Source: Sinorhizobium meliloti 4H41 (lineage in GTDB: Bacteria > Pseudomonadota > Alphaproteobacteria > Rhizobiales > Rhizobiaceae). From it: 64,000 nucleotides of DNA. Location: positions 124,538-188,537 of the forward strand of contig NZ_AQWP01000007.1 of the NCBI RefSeq assembly GCF_000375585.1. Direction: 5' to 3'. A program made the translations under genes and the position numbers. This document shows, piece by piece, positions 19,716 to 27,249 of the stretch. Each line of letters begins with the position of its first letter. Positions within the stretch are counted from its first letter, which is position 1. The notes below the pieces were generated by a model. The model had not been told where the DNA came from, made no database searches, and saw nothing but the letters and a program-made list of their open reading frames with translations.

Positions 19716-19790
19716 TGGAGCGGGTGAGGCGATTCGAACGCCCGACCCCAACCTTGGCAAGGTTGTGCTCTACCCCTGAGCTACACCCGC
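19716..19790 (-). tRNA. tRNA-Gly (GCC anticodon)
   Basis: Read on the minus strand, the gene starts GCGGGTGTAGCTCAGGGGTA, has the anticodon arm CAACC-TTGCCAA-GGTTG with GCC in the loop, the T-arm loop GTTCGAATC and the 3' acceptor CACCCGC-T-CCA with CCA encoded. The acceptor stem pairs seven of seven. The 250 bases upstream of it (19791-20047) show no gene; they hold the presumed tRNA promoter. Confidence 0.96.
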
Positions 19791-20047
19791 TCATTAGAAC
19801 CCAGGCCCGGGGGTAGTCGGTGGACCAGGGGTGTCGCCCGTCTTGCGGCGACGGGCGCTATATGGCCTAAGCCCTTTTCAAATGCAACAGGGAAATGACG
19901 CGGGTGCCAAGATTTTTTTCGCGAGCGCGTTCGATGACCGGGAACGCCGCGTTTCCGGCCGCGCTGCGCCGCGCATGAGATTGCGGAACCTCTCGCTCCT
20001 CTTTAAAGCAGGCCGAGAGAAAATCGCGACGGCAGGAAGGATGGAGC

Positions 20048-20557
20048 ATGAGCAAGGCTGAGCCGAAGACTGCGGAAGACCTCTTCCGCTTTCTCGACGA
20101 ACTCGGGATCGAACACAGGACGAAGCGGCACGCGCCGGTCTTCACGGTGGCCGAATCGGTGGCGCTGCGCGATGAAATCCCCGGCGGACATACAAAAAAC
20201 CTGTTCCTGAAGGACAAAAAGGACAATTATTTCCTTCTGACCGTCGAGGAACACGCGACGGTGGACCTGAAGACCGTTCATCAGATCATCGGCGCTGCAA
20301 GCAAGGTCTCCTTCGGCAAGCCGGAGAAGCTGATGGAGTATCTGGGCGTGATACCGGGCGCCGTCACCGCCTTCGGCGCGATCAACGACACCGAGGGCAA
20401 GGTGAAGATCATTCTCGACGAGACCCTGATGGAGTTCGAGACGGTCAACTGCCATCCGCTCTCCAACGACCAGACGACCTCGATCGCGTCGAAGGACATG
20501 CTGCGCTTCATGGAGGCAACCGGGCACGAGCCGCTTGTCTTGAAAGTGACGGCCTGA
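20048..20557 (+). CDS. Prolyl-tRNA-associated editing deacylase (YbaK/ProX type)
   Basis: The 169-residue protein is a free-standing INS-like editing domain. It has FTVAESVALRDEIPGGHTKNLFLKDKKDNYFLLTV, with the catalytic-type Lys in HTKNLFLKDKK, then AASKVSFGKPEKLMEYLGV and GAVTAFGAIND. Such proteins (ProXp-ala/PrdX) hydrolyse alanine mischarged onto tRNA-Pro. Rhizobial prolyl-tRNA synthetase lacks its own editing domain, so a trans-acting editor is expected. The ATG at 20048 follows GGAAGGATGG. Confidence 0.88.
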   Translation: MSKAEPKTAEDLFRFLDELGIEHRTKRHAPVFTVAESVALRDEIPGGHTKNLFLKDKKDNYFLLTVEEHATVDLKTVHQIIGAASKVSFGKPEKLMEYLGVIPGAVTAFGAINDTEGKVKIILDETLMEFETVNCHPLSNDQTTSIASKDMLRFMEATGHEPLVLKVTA

Positions 20558-20616
20558 CATACGATCTTTGGCGCGAATGCATGAAGCCGGACGCCCAAGT
20601 CCGCGAGGAGAGAAGA

Positions 20617-21609
20617 ATGAGCGGTAGCGACAATCCCTATCAAGGTTCCTTCGGCACCCAGATGACGGGCTCGGCCTCCTTCGGCGGACAGCCGGCAAGC
20701 ACTTCGAGCGCCCCGAACGGCCCGATCCCGGACGACCTGATCAGGGAGACGACCACCGCCGCCTTTACCCGCGACGTGCTCGAGGCATCGCGCCAGCAGC
20801 CGGTGCTCGTCGACTTCTGGGCGCCCTGGTGCGGGCCCTGCAAACAACTGACCCCCATCATCGAGAAGGTGGTGAGGGAGGCCGCCGGCCGGGTGAAGCT
20901 CGTCAAGATGAACATCGACGACCATCCATCGATCGCCGGCCAGCTCGGCATTCAGTCCATTCCCGCGGTGATCGCCTTCATCGATGGACGCCCGGTCGAT
21001 GGTTTCATGGGCGCCGTGCCCGAAAGCCAGATCAAAGAGTTCATCGATCGGATCGCCGGTCCGGCCGCAGACGACGGCAAGGCAGAGATCGAGAGCGTGC
21101 TTGCCGATGCCAAGGCGCTGATCGATGCAGGCGACGCGCAGAACGCCGCCGGACTCTACGGTGCCGTTCTCCAGGCCGACCCGGAAAACGCCGCGGCTGT
21201 CGCCGGTATGATCGAATGCATGATTGCGCTCGGGCAGGTCGCCGAGGCGCGCCAGGCGCTTTCGGGCCTGCCGGAAGCACTCGCCGCGGAAGCGGCCGTC
21301 GCCGCCGTCTCGAAAAAGCTCGACCAGATCGAGGAGGCCCGCAAGCTCGGCGACCCGGCCGCGCTGGAGCGCCAGCTCGCGCTCGATCCGGACGACCATG
21401 CGGCACGGCTCAAGCTCGCCAAGCTCCGCAATGTCGAGGGCGACCGCACCGCCGCCGCCGAACATCTCCTGACGATCATGAAGCGCGACCGCAGCTTCGA
21501 GGACGACGGCGCCCGGCGCGAACTGCTGTCGTTCTTCGAGGTATGGGGACCGAAGGACCCCGCAACGATCGCGGCGCGGCGCAAGCTGTCGTCGATTCTC
21601 TTTTCGTAA
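20617..21609 (+). CDS. Thioredoxin-TPR protein (YbbN/CnoX-like co-chaperone)
   Basis: The 330-residue protein has a Gly/Ser-rich N-terminal tail and a thioredoxin domain at about 40-145 with an intact WCGPC active site (WAPWCGPCKQ). The C-terminal half is made of TPR-like helices. E. coli CnoX has lost this active site but retains the same layout; alphaproteobacterial members keep the two cysteines and so may hold both redox and chaperone activity. The ATG at 20617 has GAGGAGAGAAG upstream; an in-frame ATG at 20581 is possible. Confidence 0.88.
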   Translation: MSGSDNPYQGSFGTQMTGSASFGGQPASTSSAPNGPIPDDLIRETTTAAFTRDVLEASRQQPVLVDFWAPWCGPCKQLTPIIEKVVREAAGRVKLVKMNIDDHPSIAGQLGIQSIPAVIAFIDGRPVDGFMGAVPESQIKEFIDRIAGPAADDGKAEIESVLADAKALIDAGDAQNAAGLYGAVLQADPENAAAVAGMIECMIALGQVAEARQALSGLPEALAAEAAVAAVSKKLDQIEEARKLGDPAALERQLALDPDDHAARLKLAKLRNVEGDRTAAAEHLLTIMKRDRSFEDDGARRELLSFFEVWGPKDPATIAARRKLSSILFS

Positions 21610-21753
21610 GCGGCCTCCGCGTCGAATTTTTCGGCTCCACGTGATCGATTCCGGTGTATTTCTCCCTTGAGATTTCGAAGGGCCGCACCATTTTTTGGTC
21701 CTACGGCACCGCGCTTCGATGAGGCGCGGCCGCTATCTGCAGGGTCTGTCGGA

Positions 21754-22434
21754 ATGCATGTCGGAAATGCGCGCTATCTCGGTCCGAAGGACTTACCGGA
21801 GATTCTTCCGGTGTTTCCCTTGACGGGCGCGCTGCTGCTTCCCGGCGCACAGCTTCCGCTCAACATCTTCGAGCCGCGCTATCTCGCCATGTTCGACGAT
21901 GCGCTCGCCGGCAACCGGCTGATCGGCATCGTTCAGCCCTCCTTCGCGGAAGGCCGCAACGAGATCGACGCCTCGTCGGTGCCGGCGCTTTGCCAGGTGG
22001 GCTGCATCGGCCGGATCACCTCTTTCGCCGAAACCGGCGACGGCCGCTACATCACCTCTCTCACCGGCGTGTGCCGCTTCCGGCTTTTCGCGGAGGTGGC
22101 CGGCTGTCGCGGCTACCGCCGGTTCCGCATCGGCCCCTTCGGGAGCGATCTCGAAAATCCGGACGACGAGAGCCTCGTCGACCGGGAGGCGCTTCTCGCA
22201 GCCTTTCGGGCCTATCTCGACGCCAACAAGCTCGAAGCCGACTGGGAAAGCGTGGAACGCGCAAGCAACCGAACCCTCGTCAACTCCATGGCAATGATGT
22301 CGCCCTATGGACCGGCGGAAAAACAGGCATTGCTGGAGGCCCCCGACCTGAAGACGCGGGCCGAAACGCTGATCGCCATCACCGAGATCGTGCTCGCTCG
22401 CAATTTCGGCGACCTCGACAATATTCTGCAATGA
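21754..22434 (+). CDS. LON N-terminal (substrate-binding) domain protein
   Basis: The 226-residue protein is a stand-alone Lon-N/PUA-like domain: [38 protein letters not shown] near residues 14-50. It lacks the AAA+ ATPase and protease parts of Lon, so it is not a protease. The family role is unclear; an adaptor or peptide-binding function is usually proposed. The stop overlaps an in-frame ATG of the next small gene (ATGA at 22431), showing coupling. Confidence 0.85.
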   Translation: MHVGNARYLGPKDLPEILPVFPLTGALLLPGAQLPLNIFEPRYLAMFDDALAGNRLIGIVQPSFAEGRNEIDASSVPALCQVGCIGRITSFAETGDGRYITSLTGVCRFRLFAEVAGCRGYRRFRIGPFGSDLENPDDESLVDREALLAAFRAYLDANKLEADWESVERASNRTLVNSMAMMSPYGPAEKQALLEAPDLKTRAETLIAITEIVLARNFGDLDNILQ

Positions 22435-22442
22435 AACGAGCG

Positions 22443-22631
22443 ATGGACATCAACGCCAGCAAGGTCGATCCGAAACTCCTGGAACTGCTCGTCTGCCCTC
22501 TGACCAAGGGCCGCCTCAGCTACGATCCGGAAGCCAACGAACTGGTGTCCGAAAAGGCCCGCCTCGCCTATCCGATCCGCGACGGCGTGCCGATCATGCT
22601 GGTCTCCGAGGCGCGCAAGATCGAGGATTGA
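22443..22631 (+). CDS. Trm112-like small zinc-ribbon-type protein (UPF0434)
   Basis: The 62-residue protein ([22 protein letters not shown], then [18 protein letters not shown]) matches the Trm112/YcaR family. Only one Cys of the eukaryotic zinc site remains. In archaea and eukaryotes Trm112 stabilises methyltransferases; in bacteria the role is unsettled. Translation could instead start at the ATG at 22431, which overlaps the stop of the upstream gene. Confidence 0.82.
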   Translation: MDINASKVDPKLLELLVCPLTKGRLSYDPEANELVSEKARLAYPIRDGVPIMLVSEARKIED

Positions 22632-22745
22632 AGATCGATGTTTCGGCGGTCAGCCTGCCTGATCTGCCGTGTGGTTTGCCGCTCTCCGCGGGTTTAACGC
22701 GAAACTGGCCTTTCCCCGGGCCGACACAGGCGCAAGCCGTGGCGT

Positions 22746-23990
22746 TCAAATCGGCTCGCCGGCGAGCAGCCGCGGATCGGCTCTGCCGGGAGTGCCCGCC
22801 GCTTGGCGGATGAAGAACTTCTTGAGCGACGGCAGGCGATCGACGAGGCCGAGGCCGAGATCGCGCACGACCCGCACGGGCATGATGTCGTTGGAGAAGA
22901 GCCGGTTGAGGACATCCGTCGTAACGCCCATCCGGAAGGTATCGAAGCGTCGCCACGTCTGGTAGCGCTCCAGAACCGCGAGCGAACCGATATCGAGGCC
23001 CAGGCGGTCCGCCTCGACGATCGTTTCGGCGAGGGCCGCGACATCCTTGAAGCCGAGATTGAGCCCCTGGCCGGAAATCGGGTGGATGCCGTGTGCGGCA
23101 TCCCCGGCGAGCGCGAAACGCGGCGCGACGAAGTCGCGGGCAAGCGTGAGGCCGAGCGGGAAGGCACGTCGGCCGCCGACCACCTTGAGACGGCCGAGCT
23201 TATGGCCGAAACGGCGCTCCAGTTCCTCCTCGAAGATGAAATCGTCCTCCTTCACCAGACGCTCGGCATCATAGGTGCTCTCGGTCCAGACGAGCGAGGA
23301 GCGGTTATTCTTGAGCGGCAGCGTCGCGAAGGGACCGGCAGGCAGGAAATGCTCCTCCGCCGTCCCGCCGTGCGGGCGCTCGTGCTCGACGGTGGTGACG
23401 ATGCCCGACTGGCCGTAATCAAACTCCACGACCTTGATGCCCGCCGCCTCGCGCAGCCTCGAACGAACACCGTCGCAGGCGACCAGCAGCCGCGCCTCGA
23501 TCGTCTCGCCGCCCGCCAGAGTGACGGCGACGGAATGATCTCCGCTCCGGAAACTCTCCACCACGGTCGACTGCCGGATCGGGGCGCCAAGTTCGTCGCA
23601 GGCGCGGCGCAGCGCACCGACGAGCGCCGTATTCGGCACCATATGAGCGAAGGGGCGGCCGTCGCCGCCATTGTCCTCGCCCGCGCCCCCGCCCTCGCCT
23701 CCGCCCTCGAATGTAAGGAATACCGGTCGGACCGGATCGGCCGTCTTCGAATCGGTGATCACCATCCTGCGGATCGGCTCGGCCTCGGGCGCGATCGCCT
23801 GCCAGACGCCCAGGACGTCGAGCATCCGCTCGGCAGCGGCGGCGACGGCCGATGCCCGTTCGTCCTTCTTCCACACGCCTTCCGGCGCGGCATCGACGAC
23901 CATGACATCGAGATGGGGGGCCGCCTTTTTCAGCGATACGGCAAGCGAGAGGCCGACATAGCCGCCCCCGGCAATCAGAACGTCGATCAT
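22746..23990 (-). CDS. UbiH/UbiF/COQ6-type FAD-dependent hydroxylase
   Basis: The 414-residue flavoprotein monooxygenase has the FAD dinucleotide motif DVLIAGGGYVGLSLA (4-18), the mid motif LLVACDGVRSRLR and the second FAD motif FALAGDAAHGIHPISGQGLNLGFKD. These are the signatures of the ubiquinone-ring hydroxylases. Which ring carbon it hydroxylates cannot be told: alphaproteobacteria use UbiL-like or UbiM-like members with relaxed specificity. A Gly-rich insertion (GGGEGGGAGEDNGG) near 100 looks lineage-specific. The ATG at 23990 is preferred to the one at 24023 because of GGAG upstream. Confidence 0.85.
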   Translation of the reverse strand: MIDVLIAGGGYVGLSLAVSLKKAAPHLDVMVVDAAPEGVWKKDERASAVAAAAERMLDVLGVWQAIAPEAEPIRRMVITDSKTADPVRPVFLTFEGGGEGGGAGEDNGGDGRPFAHMVPNTALVGALRRACDELGAPIRQSTVVESFRSGDHSVAVTLAGGETIEARLLVACDGVRSRLREAAGIKVVEFDYGQSGIVTTVEHERPHGGTAEEHFLPAGPFATLPLKNNRSSLVWTESTYDAERLVKEDDFIFEEELERRFGHKLGRLKVVGGRRAFPLGLTLARDFVAPRFALAGDAAHGIHPISGQGLNLGFKDVAALAETIVEADRLGLDIGSLAVLERYQTWRRFDTFRMGVTTDVLNRLFSNDIMPVRVVRDLGLGLVDRLPSLKKFFIRQAAGTPGRADPRLLAGEPI

Positions 23991-24079
23991 CCGTCTCGTC
24001 TCCCGTCGCACTTGAAGCATCATCTGGTGCCTATATAGATCAATGCCAACGCCGTTCCTACCATCGGAGACCGCCGAAA

Positions 24080-24964
24080 ATGTCGCGCCCTACCGAGACC
24101 GCCACGCCCATGGATGCGCTCCTTGCGATACTCGACCTCGAGAAGCTCGAGGAAAACCTGTTCCGGGGCTTGAGCCCGCAGGTCGGCTGGCAGCGGGTCT
24201 TCGGCGGCCAGGTGATCGGCCAGGCGCTGGTCGCCGCCCAGCGCACGGTCGACGGGGGACGCTACGTTCACTCGCTGCACGCCTATTTCATGCGTCCGGG
24301 CGACCCTTCCGTTCCGATCATCTACGAGGTCGACCGGATCCGCGACGGCTCGAGCTTCGCGACGCGCCGCGTGGTGGCGATCCAGCACGGCAAGGCCATC
24401 TTCGCCATGTCCGCCTCCTTCCAGTACGACGAGGATGGATTCGAGCACCAGTTCGACATGCCGGAGGTGCCGATGCCGGAGACGCTGCCGGGCGAGCAGG
24501 AACTCAAGGAGAAGTTTCTCGTTCACGCGCCGGAGGCGATCCGCCGCTATTGGGAGCGGCCGCGGCCGATCGAGATCCGGCCCGTCTCGCTCGAACACTA
24601 TTTCTCGCGCGCGAAGGCGTCCCCGAAGCAGGACGTATGGGTGAAAGCGGTCGGGACGGTGCCTGACGAGCGTCATCTCCAGGCCGCGGTCCTCGCCTAT
24701 CTTTCCGACATGACGCTCCTCGACACGTCGCTTTACGCACACGGCACATCGGTCTTCGACCGCAGCCTCCAGGTCGCCAGCCTCGACCACGCCATGTGGT
24801 TCCACCGGCCCTCGAAAATGGACGATTGGCTGCTCTATACCCAGGACAGTCCCAGCGCGCACGGTGCCCGCGGAATGACCCGCGGCAGTCTTTTCGACCG
24901 CTCCGGCGTTCTGATCGCCTCTGTCGCCCAGGAAGGATTGATCCGCAAAAAGGCAATTGCGTAA
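24080..24964 (+). CDS. tesB: Acyl-CoA thioesterase II
   Basis: The 294-residue double-hotdog protein matches TesB: LFRGLSPQVGWQRVFGGQVIGQAL near 28-49, VHSLHAYFMRPGDPSVPI, and the C-terminal hotdog with ASLDHAMWFHRP (active-site Asp) and the Thr/Gln region near the end. TesB hydrolyses medium- to long-chain acyl-CoA to free fatty acid and CoA. It is divergent from the UbiH-type gene. Confidence 0.93.
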   Translation: MSRPTETATPMDALLAILDLEKLEENLFRGLSPQVGWQRVFGGQVIGQALVAAQRTVDGGRYVHSLHAYFMRPGDPSVPIIYEVDRIRDGSSFATRRVVAIQHGKAIFAMSASFQYDEDGFEHQFDMPEVPMPETLPGEQELKEKFLVHAPEAIRRYWERPRPIEIRPVSLEHYFSRAKASPKQDVWVKAVGTVPDERHLQAAVLAYLSDMTLLDTSLYAHGTSVFDRSLQVASLDHAMWFHRPSKMDDWLLYTQDSPSAHGARGMTRGSLFDRSGVLIASVAQEGLIRKKAIA

Positions 24965-25098
24965 ATTTTTGCCATTTTTTGGATTCTGCTTATATTTTAA
25001 TCATTCCGACTGGCCTATTTTCAGCGTTCCGCGGCAGCCCTCTCGCCGAACGTGTTTTTTCCATTAGATTTCAGTGGTTTGTTCTGCCTCATCGAATC

Positions 25099-25113
25099 TG
25101 GCACGCCCCTTGA
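25099..25113 (+). promoter_or_regulatory. Sigma-54 promoter of glnK-amtB
   Basis: TGGCACGCCCCTTGA fits the -24/-12 consensus TGGCACG-N4-TTGC with one mismatch at the last base. It lies about 90 bases before the glnK ATG. NtrC-dependent sigma-54 transcription of glnK-amtB is established in rhizobia. I did not see a clear NtrC palindrome in the AT-rich 130 bases upstream. Confidence 0.75.
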
Positions 25114-25119
25114 ATGTAG

Positions 25120-25539
<420 letters not shown>

Positions 25540-25566
25540 ACCACGCCGTTCAGGGAGCTATTTTCG

Positions 25567-26922
25567 ATGTCGTCATTCACCCTTTCCACCTCTCTTCGAC
25601 GCGTGGGAGCGACTGCTGCCGCGATGCTCGCGCCGGTCGTCGCGTTTGCCCAGGAAGCGGCGCCCGCCGCGGCCGCAACGCCGGTGCCGGACAAGGCCGA
25701 TACCACCTTCATGTTCCTTTCGACGCTTCTCGTGCTGTTCATGCTGATTCCGGGCCTCGCCCTATTCTACGGCGGCCTCGTGCGCGCCAAGAACATGCTG
25801 TCGGTGCTGATGCAGTGCACGGTCATCGGCGCCGTCATGATGATCGTCTGGGTCGTCTACGGTTATTCCTTTGCCTTCGGCGGCTCGACGAGCGCCTATT
25901 TCGGCGGCTTCGCCAAGCTCTTCCTCGCGGGTGTGACCGTCGACAGCACCGCGGCGACCTTCTCCGACGGCGTCGTCATTCCGGAATATCTTTTCATGCT
26001 GTTCCAGATGACCTTCGCCGCGATCACCCCGGCGCTCATCGTCGGAGCCTTTGCCGAGCGCATCAAGTTCTCGGCCGCGATCCTCTTCGCCATCCTCTGG
26101 GCGACATTCGTCTATTTCCCGATTGCGCACATGGTCTGGGACGCCAACGGCCTGCTCTTCGGCATGGGCGCGCTCGATTTCGCCGGCGGCACCGTGGTCC
26201 ACATCAATGCCGGCGTCGCCGGCCTCGTCGGTGCATTCATGGTCGGCAAGCGCACCGGCTACGGCCGGGACATGATGGCCCCGCATTCCATGACCCTGAC
26301 GCTCGTCGGCGCTGCCATGCTGTGGTTCGGATGGTTCGGCTTCAACGCCGGCTCCAATCTCGAAGCCTCCGGCGGTGCGGTTCTCGCCACCGTCAACACC
26401 TTCCTCGCAACGGCTGCCGCAGTCCTTTCGTGGTCGCTCGTCGAGACGCTTACGCGCGGCAAGGCGTCGATGCTCGGTGCCGCTTCGGGCATGATCGCCG
26501 GGCTTGTCGCCGTCACGCCGGCGGCCGGTATCGCCGGTCCGATGGGCGCGATCATCATGGGCTTGATCGTCTCGCCGCTCTGCTACTTCTTCGTCTCGGT
26601 GATCAAGAACAAGTTCCACTATGACGACACGGCAGACGTCTTCGGGGTGCACGGCGTCGGCGGCTTCTTCGGCGCGATCGCGACCGGCGTCTTCGCCTCC
26701 TCCTCGCTCGGCGGCATCGGCTATGCCGACGGCGTGACCATGGGAAGCCAGTTGATGACCCAGATCACGGCCGTCGCCATCACGATCGTCTGGTGCGGTA
26801 TCGTTTCCGCCATCCTCTACAAGGTGGTCGATGCGCTTGTCGGCCTTCGCGTATCGATGGAAGCGGAGCGGGAAGGGCTCGACCTCTCCTCGCATGGCGA
26901 AGCCGCCTATCACGCGAGCTGA
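25567..26922 (+). CDS. amtB: Ammonium transporter AmtB
   Basis: The 451-residue channel has a cleavable signal peptide (MSSFTLSTSLRRVG then an Ala-rich core ending in VAFAQEA) and about 11 membrane helices. The family signature DFAGGTVVHINAGVAGL carries the first pore His, and DTADVFGVHGVGGFFGA the second. It forms trimers in the inner membrane that take up ammonium and are plugged by GlnK. The 27-base gap from glnK shows a single operon. Confidence 0.96.
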   Translation: MSSFTLSTSLRRVGATAAAMLAPVVAFAQEAAPAAAATPVPDKADTTFMFLSTLLVLFMLIPGLALFYGGLVRAKNMLSVLMQCTVIGAVMMIVWVVYGYSFAFGGSTSAYFGGFAKLFLAGVTVDSTAATFSDGVVIPEYLFMLFQMTFAAITPALIVGAFAERIKFSAAILFAILWATFVYFPIAHMVWDANGLLFGMGALDFAGGTVVHINAGVAGLVGAFMVGKRTGYGRDMMAPHSMTLTLVGAAMLWFGWFGFNAGSNLEASGGAVLATVNTFLATAAAVLSWSLVETLTRGKASMLGAASGMIAGLVAVTPAAGIAGPMGAIIMGLIVSPLCYFFVSVIKNKFHYDDTADVFGVHGVGGFFGAIATGVFASSSLGGIGYADGVTMGSQLMTQITAVAITIVWCGIVSAILYKVVDALVGLRVSMEAEREGLDLSSHGEAAYHAS

Positions 26923-26986
26923 GCAGCGTCGGCAAACGACGCCGCCAACAGTCCCGTCGCGGTCCGCAGTCTGCGGATCGCCCTTG

Positions 26987-27015
26987 GCCCGGATCTCGCG
27001 ATCCGGGCTTTTTTT
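26987..27015 (+). terminator. Rho-independent terminator of glnK-amtB
   Basis: The stem GCCCGGAT (26987-26994) and ATCCGGGC (27001-27008) has a 6-base loop and is followed by seven T residues. Confidence 0.92.
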
Positions 27016-27061
27016 CGCTGCATACGCGTCCCCAGCGGCAATTTTGCCGGCACACGCGCAT

Positions 27062-27080
27062 GGTTAATGTCACATTAACC
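27062..27080 (+). promoter_or_regulatory. CtrA-type binding site upstream of ftsK
   Basis: GGTTAATGTCACATTAACC is a perfect 19-base palindrome and contains TTAA-N7-TTAA (27064-27078), the full CtrA consensus. It lies about 170 bases before the preferred ftsK ATG and after the amtB terminator, so it can only serve ftsK. The rest of the 326-base interval holds the amtB terminator and an in-frame open leader (27103-27249). Confidence 0.7.
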
Positions 27081-27249
27081 CTACTTCGCTTAGGTTGATT
27101 CCATGGGCACGCAATGTGCCCGGAGCATCCCGCTTTTCGCCCTGATTGAGGGTGAGAAGGCTGCTCCTCACCAAAAGGGCTGGAATATTCACGGGCGGCC
27201 TTTTCGCGCGCTCTCGTTCCGGCGGATCGAAACGGGCAAAGCAGGCAAC

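Noticed and set aside
25000..25098. NtrC binding sites upstream of glnK
   Set aside because: Expected from biology, but I could not see a convincing TGCACC-N5-GGTGCA palindrome.
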